A stretch of 34,444 nt of DNA from Candidatus Fermentibacteraceae bacterium. GTDB lineage: Bacteria; Fermentibacterota; Fermentibacteria; Fermentibacterales; JCC-6. The notes below the pieces were generated by a model. It saw nothing but the letters and a program-made list of their open reading frames with translations. It was not told the origin of the DNA and did not search any database. Every line of letters starts with the position of its first letter. Position 1 is the stretch's first letter. The translations under genes were made by a program, and so were the position numbers. This document shows, one piece after another, positions 1 to 9,273 of the stretch. Location of the stretch: the NCBI GenBank assembly GCA_016936235.1, contig JAFGPK010000113.1, forward strand, positions 1-34,444. The letters are read 5' to 3'.

Positions 1-1958
1 ACCGCAGGATCGTATAGCCTGTCGGGAGAATAGTCGTCCCAGCCGTTCTCGATCGCCACATACTCGGAAGTGCTGGGGATCATCTGTATGAGACCCCGGG
101 CGCCAGCCACCGAGTACGTACCGGGCTGGAACATGCTCTCGTTCCTGATGATGGCCCATGCGAACAGCGAGTCCAGACCGTATCTCTCGCCGGCAGGGAC
201 CACCAGTTCGGGCCATGCCATCTGGTAACGGAGCATCCAGAGCTCCCTCGGCCTGTCAGCCTCGTCGCCTGAAATGTCCCAGATGTTGTACCCGGAGATC
301 GGCCTTCTCTCCCATACGCGGTTCTCCAGATAGAAAGGAGCCAGGTACTGGGGACCCCCCACTTTCTCCTCCCCGGCCTTGAACTCACCGTCGGCGAAAT
401 ACCTTAGTCCGGCGTTCTGAAGGAAAAGACCCCTGAGGGTTTCCTCAGGAGGCTGAACCGGAGGATTCCCGTTTCGCTGCATCCACTGCGCCAGCGGTTC
501 CTCGGTAAAGAGAGGTTCCCATGGCGGCAGTCCCAGCAGTTCCCTGGCGAAGCACGCAGGCAAGCTGTATGGAGCTGAAGCTATCAGGCCCTCCAGCACC
601 TCCCTGCCCCGGGGATTTCCCTCGGTGTAAAGGAGCTTCCCGAGCCAGTACTTCGCTGACGAAAGGTATACGCTCCCGGTCCATCTCGATATGAAGGACT
701 CCAGCTCCGATATGGCGCCGCTGATGTCACCGGTCTTCATCAGGGCGAAACAGAGGTAGAAATGGGCGTCGTCCGCCGTGACATTGCCGGGATACTTCTC
801 CAGTGTCAGCCTGAACCAGGGTATGGCTCTGCCCCACTGCCCGTTCTCCGCCAGGAGGTCTCCCATGTACCACGGCAGATTACCGGCCCTTGAATGGTCG
901 GGAAACTCATCGCCGTAGCTTTGAAGCACCTGGAGCCCTTCTTCGGGGCACCCGCTCCTCCCGAGGTTCCTGCCCAGGTTGATCATGGCATCCGGAGTGT
1001 CCTCAGCCCCGGGCCATCTCTCGAGGCAGTCCTCCAGCATGGTTACCGCGATGTCATAGAAACCCAGTCGGTCCCTTGTCCTGGCAGCCAGGTAGAAGAG
1101 ATGGGGGTCGGGGTCATCGGAGTTCGAGGCGATATCGAACAGTTCGTTCCACAATCCTCCCGTATAGAAATCATCCGCCAGCGAAGCTCCAAAACTCCCG
1201 TCGGATATTATTTCCGTCCTCAACATATCGTAGGCCGCGGCATGGACCGGCGCTGCGGGCCATAGCCGGAAGGATCTCAGGAAGACGTCCCTGTACCCTT
1301 CCAGTCCCCGCTCTGCCATCCAGATCCCCCTGTAATGGCACAGCAATGAAAGGAGTTCATCGTCACCCGCGCCCTCCGCCCGTGCGAACAGGGAATCGGC
1401 CCGGACGGTATCACCGGTACGCAGCAGAGCCCTGAACTCGATAAGGGTCCTCCTTTCGGACGCCCTTTCGGGAAGACCTGCGGGAACAGCTTCCAGTGCG
1501 GCTAGAGCTCCCTCCGCATCCCCTGAGGATATCAGGGTATCGGCCAGCACCAGGTGGAGGTATTCGGGCATTACACAGCCGTACCTCGAAACGTGGGAGA
1601 TAAGACCCGGGACGATATCGCGACCGCCCAGCTCCAGGGCGATGTACGGCGCCAGGGAATCGGGCCGTTCAAGAAGGAGCTGTGCGGTGATCAGGCTCCT
1701 TGATGGAGAAGCCAGAGCGGCTTTCCATGAGAGTTCCCATCTGAGGCTGTCATCCTGCGCCCTGAGCAGCGCCGCCCTTATGTACTCATCCCTGGCCGCC
1801 TCGCCCCGGCCTGCGATAACGAGGGAATCACCTCTGGATTCTGCGATAAGGCTTCTCTCCGAACAAGACAGGTCGTCATCGGGCTGGACCGTCCCGCAGC
1901 CGCAGAGGGCGCATAACAGGAGGGTCAGCGGGAGAAGCCTATTTTCTGTACTTGGCAA
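1..1958 (-). CDS. Soluble lytic murein transglycosylase lipoprotein, TPR-rich (partial, C-terminus off left edge)
   Basis: Cleaves peptidoglycan glycan strands to 1,6-anhydro products in the periplasm (known for the GH23/SLT family). The frame is open from 1958 to the window edge, giving 652 visible codons. The N-terminus is a hydrophobic leader (about residues 7-19) ending in an LCGC lipobox-like stretch, so it is probably an outer-membrane lipoprotein. A long helical-repeat superhelix follows, with motifs such as WPGAEDTPDAMINLG and YWLGKLLYTEGN. The SLT catalytic core starts near the visible end: AWAIIRNESMFQPG carries the catalytic Glu, followed by SVAGARGLIQMIPST, the family's GLMQ-type motif. 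The only usable start is TTG at 1958, which overlaps the upstream TPR gene by 20 bases; an AGGAAC sequence sits just before it. The last part of the catalytic domain lies outside the window. Family assignment is firm; the exact start is less so. Confidence 0.88.
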   Translation of the reverse strand, partial: MPSTENRLLPLTLLLCALCGCGTVQPDDDLSCSERSLIAESRGDSLVIAGRGEAARDEYIRAALLRAQDDSLRWELSWKAALASPSRSLITAQLLLERPDSLAPYIALELGGRDIVPGLISHVSRYGCVMPEYLHLVLADTLISSGDAEGALAALEAVPAGLPERASERRTLIEFRALLRTGDTVRADSLFARAEGAGDDELLSLLCHYRGIWMAERGLEGYRDVFLRSFRLWPAAPVHAAAYDMLRTEIISDGSFGASLADDFYTGGLWNELFDIASNSDDPDPHLFYLAARTRDRLGFYDIAVTMLEDCLERWPGAEDTPDAMINLGRNLGRSGCPEEGLQVLQSYGDEFPDHSRAGNLPWYMGDLLAENGQWGRAIPWFRLTLEKYPGNVTADDAHFYLCFALMKTGDISGAISELESFISRWTGSVYLSSAKYWLGKLLYTEGNPRGREVLEGLIASAPYSLPACFARELLGLPPWEPLFTEEPLAQWMQRNGNPPVQPPEETLRGLFLQNAGLRYFADGEFKAGEEKVGGPQYLAPFYLENRVWERRPISGYNIWDISGDEADRPRELWMLRYQMAWPELVVPAGERYGLDSLFAWAIIRNESMFQPGTYSVAGARGLIQMIPSTSEYVAIENGWDDYSPDRLYDPA

Positions 1959-3156
1959 GTTCCTGTTCCAGTTCGGGATGACCGGGAGCGGCCTGCTCGG
2001 CCCTCTCCAGGAGCGAAAGAGCCTTCGCATGGTTGTCCTGAGCGGCGTAGGCCCTGCTGAGGGCTATCATGACACCCGTCGACGAGTCTGAGCCTTCATC
2101 AAGGTATTTCTCAAGAAAATCGATGGTGTCGCCGGGTCTCCCCGATATCACCATCAATGTGCCGAGTCCGGATATTGCCGGCTCGAGATCAGGATCCTGC
2201 TCCAGGGCTTTCCTGAAGTGTTCCTCCGCTTCCTTGAGCCGACCCTGTGAAGCTTCTATGTGGGCCATGTTGGCCAGAAGCTCCGAGCTTTCCGGGCTGA
2301 GTTCCAGGGCCTCCTTCAGATCGGATATGGCCAGCTCGTATTCGGCGTTATTGAAATGTACGATCGCGCTGCGATTCAGCTCCCTGACCCTGTTGTCCTG
2401 TACTTCCACGGAATGCAGCGAGAGAAGACCCTTCATTCCCTCAAGCTGCTCCTTCTGGGATTCGGTGCTCTCCTTCACAGTCTCACCGATTGCCGCCACT
2501 CCATCGGCTGTATCGGACCTGATCTCCTCCAGCTTTTCCTTGATACCCTCCCGGGCCTTCTCCATCCTTTCGGAGATGTCCTTTATCCCTTCGGACAGGA
2601 TCCCGATGTTGTCCGCAAGTACCTTATCCCTGCTTTCGCCGGACTCCCCGATCACTTTGGAGAAGCTCTGCTCAAGGGATTTGGACGATTCCGAGATCAT
2701 GACGGAGAGGTCGTTCAGCGTATCCGCGAACATCTTCCTGTCTACCGAGTCCACAGGTCCCTCTGCAAGCGCTTTGAGGAGTTTCTCCTCCGCGTTTCCA
2801 AGGTCCTTTCTCATGCCGGAAAGCTCAGCCTTGAGCTCGTCCAGCTTCCCGACCAGCCCATCGGCCCCAATACCCGCGGCTCCTGCGGCGGGAGTCGCCT
2901 GCTTGCCTTCTGGAACCTGGACAGGAACAGCCATCTGCCCTCCCATGCCCGCCAGGAGCTCATTAGTCTTCGAAAGCTCGGCGGTGATCGCATTGAAGCT
3001 CTCGGACAGCAGGGAGGAAACATTCTTCTCCAGGTCCTCGATGCGCTTGTCGACCTTGACCACAGATTCATTCAGCTTGATGACCAGCCGACCGATCCCC
3101 TGAACCAGCTCCTGCATCGATATCTCGTTATTGGCGGCTTCCGGTGTGTCAGTCAT
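1939..3156 (-). CDS. Coiled-coil and TPR repeat protein of unknown function
   Basis: 405 residues with no signal peptide or membrane segment, so probably cytoplasmic. The first 60 residues and about 95-250 are charged, heptad-like helices (for example VDKRIEDLEKNVSSLL and MEKAREGIKEKLEEIRSD), predicting a long coiled coil. A glycine/alanine/proline hinge lies at about 75-97. From about 255 to the end there are roughly four tetratricopeptide repeats, the clearest being AEEHFRKALEQDPDLEPA and ALSLLERAEQAAPGHPEL. The ATG start overlaps the stop of the upstream repeat protein as ATGA, and its own stop lies inside the following transglycosylase gene, so the three are translationally coupled. The TPR half suggests a scaffold binding a partner, perhaps its long repeat-protein neighbour; this is inference. 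I do not recognise a named family. Confidence 0.85.
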   Translation of the reverse strand: MTDTPEAANNEISMQELVQGIGRLVIKLNESVVKVDKRIEDLEKNVSSLLSESFNAITAELSKTNELLAGMGGQMAVPVQVPEGKQATPAAGAAGIGADGLVGKLDELKAELSGMRKDLGNAEEKLLKALAEGPVDSVDRKMFADTLNDLSVMISESSKSLEQSFSKVIGESGESRDKVLADNIGILSEGIKDISERMEKAREGIKEKLEEIRSDTADGVAAIGETVKESTESQKEQLEGMKGLLSLHSVEVQDNRVRELNRSAIVHFNNAEYELAISDLKEALELSPESSELLANMAHIEASQGRLKEAEEHFRKALEQDPDLEPAISGLGTLMVISGRPGDTIDFLEKYLDEGSDSSTGVMIALSRAYAAQDNHAKALSLLERAEQAAPGHPELEQELAKYRK

Positions 3157-6100
3157 TTTTTACCTTCTATTCCCTTGTGAACACTCAGTCCAGATATCGT
3201 TTCCAGCCTGGCGGGGTCGAACTGCTTCGCCCTGCGGGCCAGCATTCCGGCAACCCCGGGGTATTTATCGGCAATGATTCTTCTCAGAGCCGTCATCTCC
3301 ATACGAGCGCCGGACTGTTCGAGGGCCCAGAACAGGCGCTTAAGGGAGTCAACGTCGGATGTCTTCCTGAAATCGCAGAGCCACAGATGGATGGCCTGCT
3401 GCCTCTGTCCCATGGTCCACAGGGCCAGAGCTTTCAGATCAATCCGGCGATGGGAGTCCTCCCCGGCTCTCTCAAGAACCTCGAGGGCCAGATCGGGCTT
3501 TCCGGAAATGATGAGATCGTAGGCTCCATCAAGGTCCACGGCTTCCGTGGAGACTTGAGCGGATGCGGAAGCCCTGGCTTCAGCAAGTCCTTTGCTGAGT
3601 ACGGACAGAACACTGTCCGACCCGTCATTCCTGGCAACTTCCGCAGCCTGGGCGAGCATTCCGGAGGAAAGCAGTATATCAACCAGCTTCTCCGTCTCCG
3701 TAACGGAGAGGCTGTCGCCCTCCGGCATCTGCTTGAGGTTCTGCAGACAGCTTTCGGCGAGTTTTCTTCTCAATCCCGTATCGTCCCTGGGGAACATGAC
3801 CTCATCGTCCGCCAGCTGGAAGAGCCTTCTCATCCCCTGACCCGAATTCAGGACCGCGGGTGCGATGACCTTCAGTTCTTCCCCTTCGATATTACTGTAA
3901 TCATCCGGCACCAGTTGTTCCAGCGCATCCGCGATCACCGTGTCCACATCCACCGATTCCCAGAATCTGATGCGGTTCACCCTGCCGGAAACCGCTTCTT
4001 CCAGCAACTTCCTCGAGGCCCTGGTCTTCCAGGGTTCCTCTCCGGTGGAAGCTACACTGCACAGGATATCCTCGCCTTCCCCCGGAAAGTCACCGGACAG
4101 GGCCTTTCCCGCAAGAAGCAGCAGCGCTTCACCGTCGCTTTTCGGAGACCAGGAGGAGAGAGCAGCCTTCAACAGGCTTTCGTTCAGAGGCAGAGCAAGT
4201 TCATCGTTACCCCTCAATACCCTTCCGAACTCCTCTCCGTTCCCGGATGCAAGAGCGCATAAGGCCCTTGGTACGGGTCCCATTCTGTGGAATTCCTGCA
4301 GGAGCCCCTCCCCGGCTATCTCCGGAAGCAGGACCACGGCCCTTGTCACCAGTTCATCCAGGTCGACCTTTATCCTGTACCGGGACGCTATCCTGGCTGC
4401 GTAGATCAAAGCCAGGCCTGAAGGACCTCTCTCGCCCATGGCCGAGGCCATCTCGACTACATCCTGAGCCGAATCGCCGTTCACCTCGAGAAGAACCGCC
4501 GAGTACTTATGGAATCTGTCAAAATCACCCTTCAAACCGGCGGTCCGGGTAAGAGAGCGGAGCAGTGAGTACTCACCGGGGTTCGCATCCACCATCTCCT
4601 CAAGGAGCTCAAGTACACCCTCTTCCTCCAGGACCGGTTCGAGAACGGCTGAGACTTCATCGTACTTCTTCTCCGTCCTGAAGGACCTGGCTAGCAGCAT
4701 CCTTATTCGGGTCCCGTTGGCTGGTGACCGCGGGAGTATGAACTCAAGGACCCTGCGGGCCATTTCGCTCGACCATGGCCTTACCACGGGTTTTTCCAGA
4801 AGCTCGATGGCCTTTCCGTAATTGTCCTTAACCGTCTCCGTGCAGGCCTGTGCAACACTTTCGATCAGCGGTTCGCCTATGCTTCCGCTCTCGAAGGAGG
4901 ATCCGGCCAGCACCACCCTGTCCCGGGATATGAGGTATTTGAACCTGAACTGCGCCACTTCCGCCGGATTCTCCCATTTCAGAGATGTCGCCAGGGTAAC
5001 CTTCCATTCCTCGTCCCCCTCAATCTTGCCCAGTATAGATGCGGCGGTCTCGGCAGCAGGGCCTTCATTGACCCTGGTGAGGATGGTCTTGAGATCAAGC
5101 TGGTTCCTCTGATCGTCGGGCATCCTGTCTATCCGCTTGACGATCTCGTTCTGCAGTTCAGGATCCTCCATTGCCTGGCCCAGGTACGAATTCGCCTGTT
5201 CGGCGTTGTTCTCCCTGAGGCACACCAGCGCTACGATCAGGGCCTGCCAGGGTGAGGAGGGCTTGAAACCCGCGCCTACGATATCAGAGACGGACCCGAC
5301 CTGAACGTCATCCCTGGAAAGCAGCTGCTGTCCTTCCAGAACGGGTGTCCTCCCGCCCAGGAGGAGCTTGAACCAGTCCCCGGCAGCTTCCAGGTCCCTC
5401 TCGGACCTGAGTCTGAATAGAGCCCTCGCCTCAAGAAGGTCGGGGTACCTGCTCACCTGGTTGTCCATCTGGTCGAGGACGGCGGCCGCATCGGTGCAGA
5501 ATTTCTTGTCCCGTCTCCTGGAGAGATGTTCCAGTGTGGCCGTGGCTTTGCCCTTATTACCTGTCTCGAACAGCACCACCGCGAGAAGAGATAGCACGGA
5601 GGCATTGTTCCGATCCCTGTTGATAAGGTTCTGAACGTGTTCGAACACCCAGGAGGCATCCATATCCACTATCGGGATCAGTGCGACAACGGCATCCCCT
5701 ATCTCTCCGTTCTCGGTAAGGAAATGAGCGAGTTTCGTGGCTATGTTGCCGGTTCTGTCACCGGTCTCCTTGATTATCGACCTGCAGACTTCTATGAGCT
5801 TCCCGGGCTCGGCGTCTCCGGCCTCGAAGGCTCTCTCCACCACTTCGACCGCCTCCCCGATCCTTCCCTTCTCAAGGTTCATCTGGGCTGAAAGGAGAAG
5901 CGGAGCCGCCCCGCTGTCAGGGTGCGCCACCAGGTCGTCTATTGCCGATTCCAGCTCTTCGCGGTCGAGGCTCTGGCCATAAATGCTCTCAAGGGTCTTC
6001 GAAGCCGCGTCGGTCTTTCCGGCAGCTGTGTACATCTCCGCCAGCAGAGCCGCAGACCTTCCGGACCTGTCATTGGGCAGAAGGTATTTCTCGATCACGG

Positions 6101-6836
6101 CGGCGGCATCGGTGGCCTCATCGGGATTGGGTTCGACGTCCGCCAGTTTGCTGGCGAACTGGAGGGCCTGGTCCATCTTGCCCGACACGGCGGCGATCCC
6201 CATCAGCGAAGTGAAGTAAAGGCTGTCGAGGTCCTTTATCTGGTTGCCTATCCAGAAGGCCAGAAGAGGGAGGTCGCGATGGGGGAATTCCACTTCACGG
6301 CACACCTTCCACAGGAAATCGATGGCCTCGCCGGATCTTCTTTCCCTGTGCAGGTACAGAGCCCACTCCACAAGTGATGACTGATCCGCTTCGGGATGAA
6401 CGGTGCCATCGAAGCGCATGGAACTCTGCATTTTTTCCCTGATGATATCAAACAGACTGTTGACCGTTATCTCCTCCGCCTTGCGGAGAAGCTCGAGTGC
6501 CCCCCTGAAGTCGTGCATGTCCATGTAGCTTCTCCAGGAGACCCTGAGGAGGTCGGTGGACCTGGAGAACTCGTTCATTCTGCCTATGAAGAGGTCCCTC
6601 ACCTCAGTGGCTATCTGCCGGTGGCGCCGCATCACCTCTTCGCCGACGCTGGCGGCAAGATTGGGATGGCCGATGTCCAGGAGCAGTTCCACAAGCTCCA
6701 GAGCCACATCACTTTCCTCGAGCAGGATACCCTTCTCCTCCTTGACTGATGAGGATACCTTGTTCACACTGCCTTCTTCGGCGAATTTCCTGATCTTCTT
6801 CAGTGTTTTTCTCGGGCCCGATTCAAACAATGCCAT
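3153..6836 (-). CDS. Giant helical-repeat (TPR-like) protein, about 1,227 residues
   Basis: An almost entirely alpha-helical protein built from degenerate TPR/SEL1-like helix pairs (for example AALLAEMYTAAGKTDAASKTLESIYG and ALEVLERAGEDSHRRIDLKALALW, read in shorter pieces). There is no signal peptide, transmembrane helix or catalytic motif; the N-terminus MALFESGPRKTLKKIRKFAEE is basic and amphipathic. I chose the ATG at 6836 because GAGG lies five bases upstream; a GTG at 6845 would add three residues. The gene begins about a dozen bases after the LysM transglycosylase stop, and its TGA overlaps the ATG of the coiled-coil/TPR gene. The architecture suggests a very long solenoid scaffold, and its position between two peptidoglycan hydrolases suggests a link to envelope assembly. 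Function is unknown and no family is recognised with confidence. Confidence 0.85.
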   Translation of the reverse strand: MALFESGPRKTLKKIRKFAEEGSVNKVSSSVKEEKGILLEESDVALELVELLLDIGHPNLAASVGEEVMRRHRQIATEVRDLFIGRMNEFSRSTDLLRVSWRSYMDMHDFRGALELLRKAEEITVNSLFDIIREKMQSSMRFDGTVHPEADQSSLVEWALYLHRERRSGEAIDFLWKVCREVEFPHRDLPLLAFWIGNQIKDLDSLYFTSLMGIAAVSGKMDQALQFASKLADVEPNPDEATDAAAVIEKYLLPNDRSGRSAALLAEMYTAAGKTDAASKTLESIYGQSLDREELESAIDDLVAHPDSGAAPLLLSAQMNLEKGRIGEAVEVVERAFEAGDAEPGKLIEVCRSIIKETGDRTGNIATKLAHFLTENGEIGDAVVALIPIVDMDASWVFEHVQNLINRDRNNASVLSLLAVVLFETGNKGKATATLEHLSRRRDKKFCTDAAAVLDQMDNQVSRYPDLLEARALFRLRSERDLEAAGDWFKLLLGGRTPVLEGQQLLSRDDVQVGSVSDIVGAGFKPSSPWQALIVALVCLRENNAEQANSYLGQAMEDPELQNEIVKRIDRMPDDQRNQLDLKTILTRVNEGPAAETAASILGKIEGDEEWKVTLATSLKWENPAEVAQFRFKYLISRDRVVLAGSSFESGSIGEPLIESVAQACTETVKDNYGKAIELLEKPVVRPWSSEMARRVLEFILPRSPANGTRIRMLLARSFRTEKKYDEVSAVLEPVLEEEGVLELLEEMVDANPGEYSLLRSLTRTAGLKGDFDRFHKYSAVLLEVNGDSAQDVVEMASAMGERGPSGLALIYAARIASRYRIKVDLDELVTRAVVLLPEIAGEGLLQEFHRMGPVPRALCALASGNGEEFGRVLRGNDELALPLNESLLKAALSSWSPKSDGEALLLLAGKALSGDFPGEGEDILCSVASTGEEPWKTRASRKLLEEAVSGRVNRIRFWESVDVDTVIADALEQLVPDDYSNIEGEELKVIAPAVLNSGQGMRRLFQLADDEVMFPRDDTGLRRKLAESCLQNLKQMPEGDSLSVTETEKLVDILLSSGMLAQAAEVARNDGSDSVLSVLSKGLAEARASASAQVSTEAVDLDGAYDLIISGKPDLALEVLERAGEDSHRRIDLKALALWTMGQRQQAIHLWLCDFRKTSDVDSLKRLFWALEQSGARMEMTALRRIIADKYPGVAGMLARRAKQFDPARLETISGLSVHKGIEGKK

Positions 6837-6849
6837 TGTCCTCACTCAC

Positions 6850-8400
6850 CTACTCAGGAATGATTACAAGAACTTCTCCAAGCGAGAGGATGCTGTTCTC
6901 GAGAGAGTTCAGGTACATTATCTGCTCTATCGAGACGCCATATCTCATAGCAAGGTCCCACAGGGTATCTCCCTCGACCACGGTGTGTGTAACCCTCCCG
7001 CCACCTGATACTATATTTATTTCAGTTTCCGTGGGAAGGGCTGAAGAACAGGTTTCCGCCTGGACAGGGGTTTCACCGGACCTTCTGAGAAGCAGCACAT
7101 CTCCCGGGAAGATCGTATCGTCCGGTGACATCTCGTTCCACTGCGCCACTTCCCTCGAGCTGACACCTACGGTGGAAGCTATCTCGCCCAGTGTATCACC
7201 CATCCTCACCGTGTATCTGATGAACTGGGGATTCTCCACGTAACCGGCATTCACGGGTTGTCTCTGGGTTTCGGGGATGTCTATGCAGACCCCGGGCTGC
7301 AGGGAACCCGCGGGGTTCATTCCCATGAGGACTTGAGCGGATACCCCCAGGGAAGAGGCTATCCCATCCCAGGTGTCGCCTTCTTTCACCACGTATCTGC
7401 GCTGATCCATCGACCAGGCGGCATTGAAGGCATCGCCTGCATACTCCATTGGCACCACTACCTCCCAGGCGTCCTTCTCCGCGGGCGTCCTCTCCAGAAG
7501 GTATGACCTGTTCAGGTCCATGAGGGAATCGATATCCAGTCCTATCTCCGCCGCCAGGAGCCTCAGGTCGAAATCAGCCGGTACCCAGACCACCGCGAGT
7601 CCGTCTGACTCCAGGTCCACCTGCACATAGGCTTCCGCTGCAGAGGCGAAGCGGGGAACAAAGGCATCGGTCTCCCCCGGCAGCTCTATCTCGCCGAAAG
7701 TATTGCCGCCCTGTCTCAGCCCCGCCTGGACCCTCCCGGGACCGCAGTTGTATGCGGCTATGGCCAGGGACCAGTCCTCAAAGATGTTGTAGAGATGCCG
7801 CAAATACCTGGCCGCCGCCCTCGTGGAAGCTACCCAGGAATATCTCTCGTCCACGGTATCGTTTATCTCCAGACCCAGTTCACGTCCGGTGGTAGGCATC
7901 AGCTGCCAGGGACCGGCGGCTCCCACCCTCGAATAGCAGCCCACTGTAAAATTGCTCTCTATCCATACGAGCGCGGCGACTTCCCTCGGCACCCCCTCGC
8001 TCCTGAGTATCTGCTCCACCAGGTCTTTGATATCCCCGCTGCCCGGGAACTGCTCAGGGCTGTATTGGATATCGCTCATAGCGGCCAGTGAAGCCGGGAT
8101 ATCGGTGGACGGTGCTTCGAATCCGGCCGGGACCCCTCCCTGCAGCACAGGCAGGACCATCTGGTCCACGGAAGATGGCGGCCGGGGGTTCTCGTTCCTG
8201 TGATCGAGGCTGGTGATACGCGAACCTGAGCAGGAAAGCAGCATCAGGGTTGACCAGAGTCCTGCTGAATATATGTATCGGTAAACACGAATGGAGGTGG
8301 CGGTTTGGCAGCAGTCGGAGTGGTCGGGGCCACCGGGCTCGTCGGCGAGACAATGATCAAGGTTCTTCAGGATCGCTCCTTTCCCATGGATTCTTTTCAT
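6850..8400 (-). CDS. Membrane-bound lytic murein transglycosylase with three LysM domains (MltD-like)
   Basis: Predicted periplasmic lipoprotein that cuts peptidoglycan. Numbering from 8400: lipoprotein signal at about 38-57 (RVYRY, a hydrophobic run, then LLSC), GH23 core at about 120-260 with catalytic Glu148 in ALVWIESNF, then AAGPWQLMPTTGRELGL and AIAAYNCGPGRV. Three LysM glycan-binding modules follow at about 335-380, 400-447 and 470-515, each with a GDT motif (EGDTWDGIA, MGDTLGEIA, EGDTLWDLA). This is the MltD layout. The 5' end is unresolved. ATG 8400 has a GAGG upstream but would overlap divergent asd by 96 bases and put 36 residues ahead of the signal peptide. An ATT at 8292 would give an ideal 20-residue signal but lacks a Shine-Dalgarno. 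The in-frame ATG at 8244 would cut the signal off. It leads the envelope operon. Confidence 0.87.
   Translation of the reverse strand: MKRIHGKGAILKNLDHCLADEPGGPDHSDCCQTATSIRVYRYIYSAGLWSTLMLLSCSGSRITSLDHRNENPRPPSSVDQMVLPVLQGGVPAGFEAPSTDIPASLAAMSDIQYSPEQFPGSGDIKDLVEQILRSEGVPREVAALVWIESNFTVGCYSRVGAAGPWQLMPTTGRELGLEINDTVDERYSWVASTRAAARYLRHLYNIFEDWSLAIAAYNCGPGRVQAGLRQGGNTFGEIELPGETDAFVPRFASAAEAYVQVDLESDGLAVVWVPADFDLRLLAAEIGLDIDSLMDLNRSYLLERTPAEKDAWEVVVPMEYAGDAFNAAWSMDQRRYVVKEGDTWDGIASSLGVSAQVLMGMNPAGSLQPGVCIDIPETQRQPVNAGYVENPQFIRYTVRMGDTLGEIASTVGVSSREVAQWNEMSPDDTIFPGDVLLLRRSGETPVQAETCSSALPTETEINIVSGGGRVTHTVVEGDTLWDLAMRYGVSIEQIMYLNSLENSILSLGEVLVIIPE
8250..8277 (+). promoter_or_regulatory. Possible asd promoter
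   Basis: TTGACC at 8250-8255 and TATGTA at 8272-8277, 16 bases apart, lie just upstream of asd inside the 5' end of the divergent transglycosylase gene. The -35 match is good and the -10 match is weak. Confidence 0.35.
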
Positions 8401-9273
8401 CCGTTCGCCTCAGGCAGATCGGAAGGGAAGAACTCCCGCTGTCACGGCAGGGACTACCCGGTTGAAATAATAACACCGGAGACAATTAGCAAGGGAATGA
8501 TCCTCTTCGGTGCCACGTCCGCGAATATAGCGAAAGACTGGGTTCCCATGTGCAGGGATGCGGGTGCTCTGGTGATAGACAACTCTTCCGCCTACAGGAT
8601 GGATCCCACGGTCCCGCTGGTGGTGCCGGAGGTCAACGCCGGCGCCATGACCGGCCGCGAGAGCCTGATAGCGAATCCCAACTGCTCCACCATACAGCTG
8701 GTGATGGCGCTCAACCCCCTTCTCGAGCTTGGAAGTATCAGATGGATCTCCGTGGCCACCTATCAGGCTGTCTCCGGTGCCGGGACCCCGGCCCTCGATG
8801 AGCTGGAGAGGCAGCAGTCCGGCAGTCCCCCGTCCGGTGCGGAGGGCAGGATACATCAGAACATCATAACCAGCATAGGTGATCCGGGTCGGGGAGGCTT
8901 CTGCGGCGAGGAACTGAAGCTGATGAGTGAAACCTGCAAGATAATGGGCATTGACGTGCCGATCTACGCCTCCACGGCAAGAGTACCGGTGAGGACCGGT
9001 CACACCGAAGCTGTGGCCGTGGCCTTCGACCGGCCCGTGGAACCCTCCGACGCCGTCGCTCTTCTTCGGTGCGCGCCCGGTGTCATCGTCTCCGAGTACG
9101 GCGCGGGTCCATTGGAAGTGGAAGGGATAGACGACGTGATCGTGGACAGGGTAAGAGTGAACCCGGCGGATCCTTCGGTCCTGCAGTTCTGGGTGCTTGC
9201 GGACAATCTCAGGAAGGGGGCGGCCCTTAACGCAGTGCAGATAGCCGAGGAATACCTGAGAAGATCTTCATGA
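8305..9273 (+). CDS. asd: Aspartate-semialdehyde dehydrogenase
   Basis: Reduces aspartyl phosphate to aspartate semialdehyde with NADPH, the branch-point step to lysine/diaminopimelate, threonine and methionine. Of 322 residues, the N-terminal Rossmann motif is GVVGATGLVGETMI. The phosphate-binding region is DNSSAYRMDPTVPLVVPEVN, the catalytic Cys lies in ANPNCSTIQ, and SGAGTPALDEL follows; the length is typical. The start is TTG at 8305, chosen because GGAGGTGG lies at 8293-8300 and the Rossmann motif begins at once. It is the only plus-strand gene in this part and does not belong to an operon. Diaminopimelate supply would connect it loosely to the divergent cell-wall genes. Product assignment is secure. 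Confidence 0.96.
   Translation: MAAVGVVGATGLVGETMIKVLQDRSFPMDSFHPFASGRSEGKNSRCHGRDYPVEIITPETISKGMILFGATSANIAKDWVPMCRDAGALVIDNSSAYRMDPTVPLVVPEVNAGAMTGRESLIANPNCSTIQLVMALNPLLELGSIRWISVATYQAVSGAGTPALDELERQQSGSPPSGAEGRIHQNIITSIGDPGRGGFCGEELKLMSETCKIMGIDVPIYASTARVPVRTGHTEAVAVAFDRPVEPSDAVALLRCAPGVIVSEYGAGPLEVEGIDDVIVDRVRVNPADPSVLQFWVLADNLRKGAALNAVQIAEEYLRRSS

Noticed and set aside
2069-4262. Long plus-strand reading frames of 300-370 codons opposite the two TPR genes
   Set aside because: They are shadows caused by high third-position GC; no domain or ribosome binding site, and the opposite strand has clear TPR proteins.
8410-9003. A 197-codon minus-strand frame inside asd
   Set aside because: It is antisense to conserved asd motifs and rich in His/Arg/Gly, as for a shadow frame.
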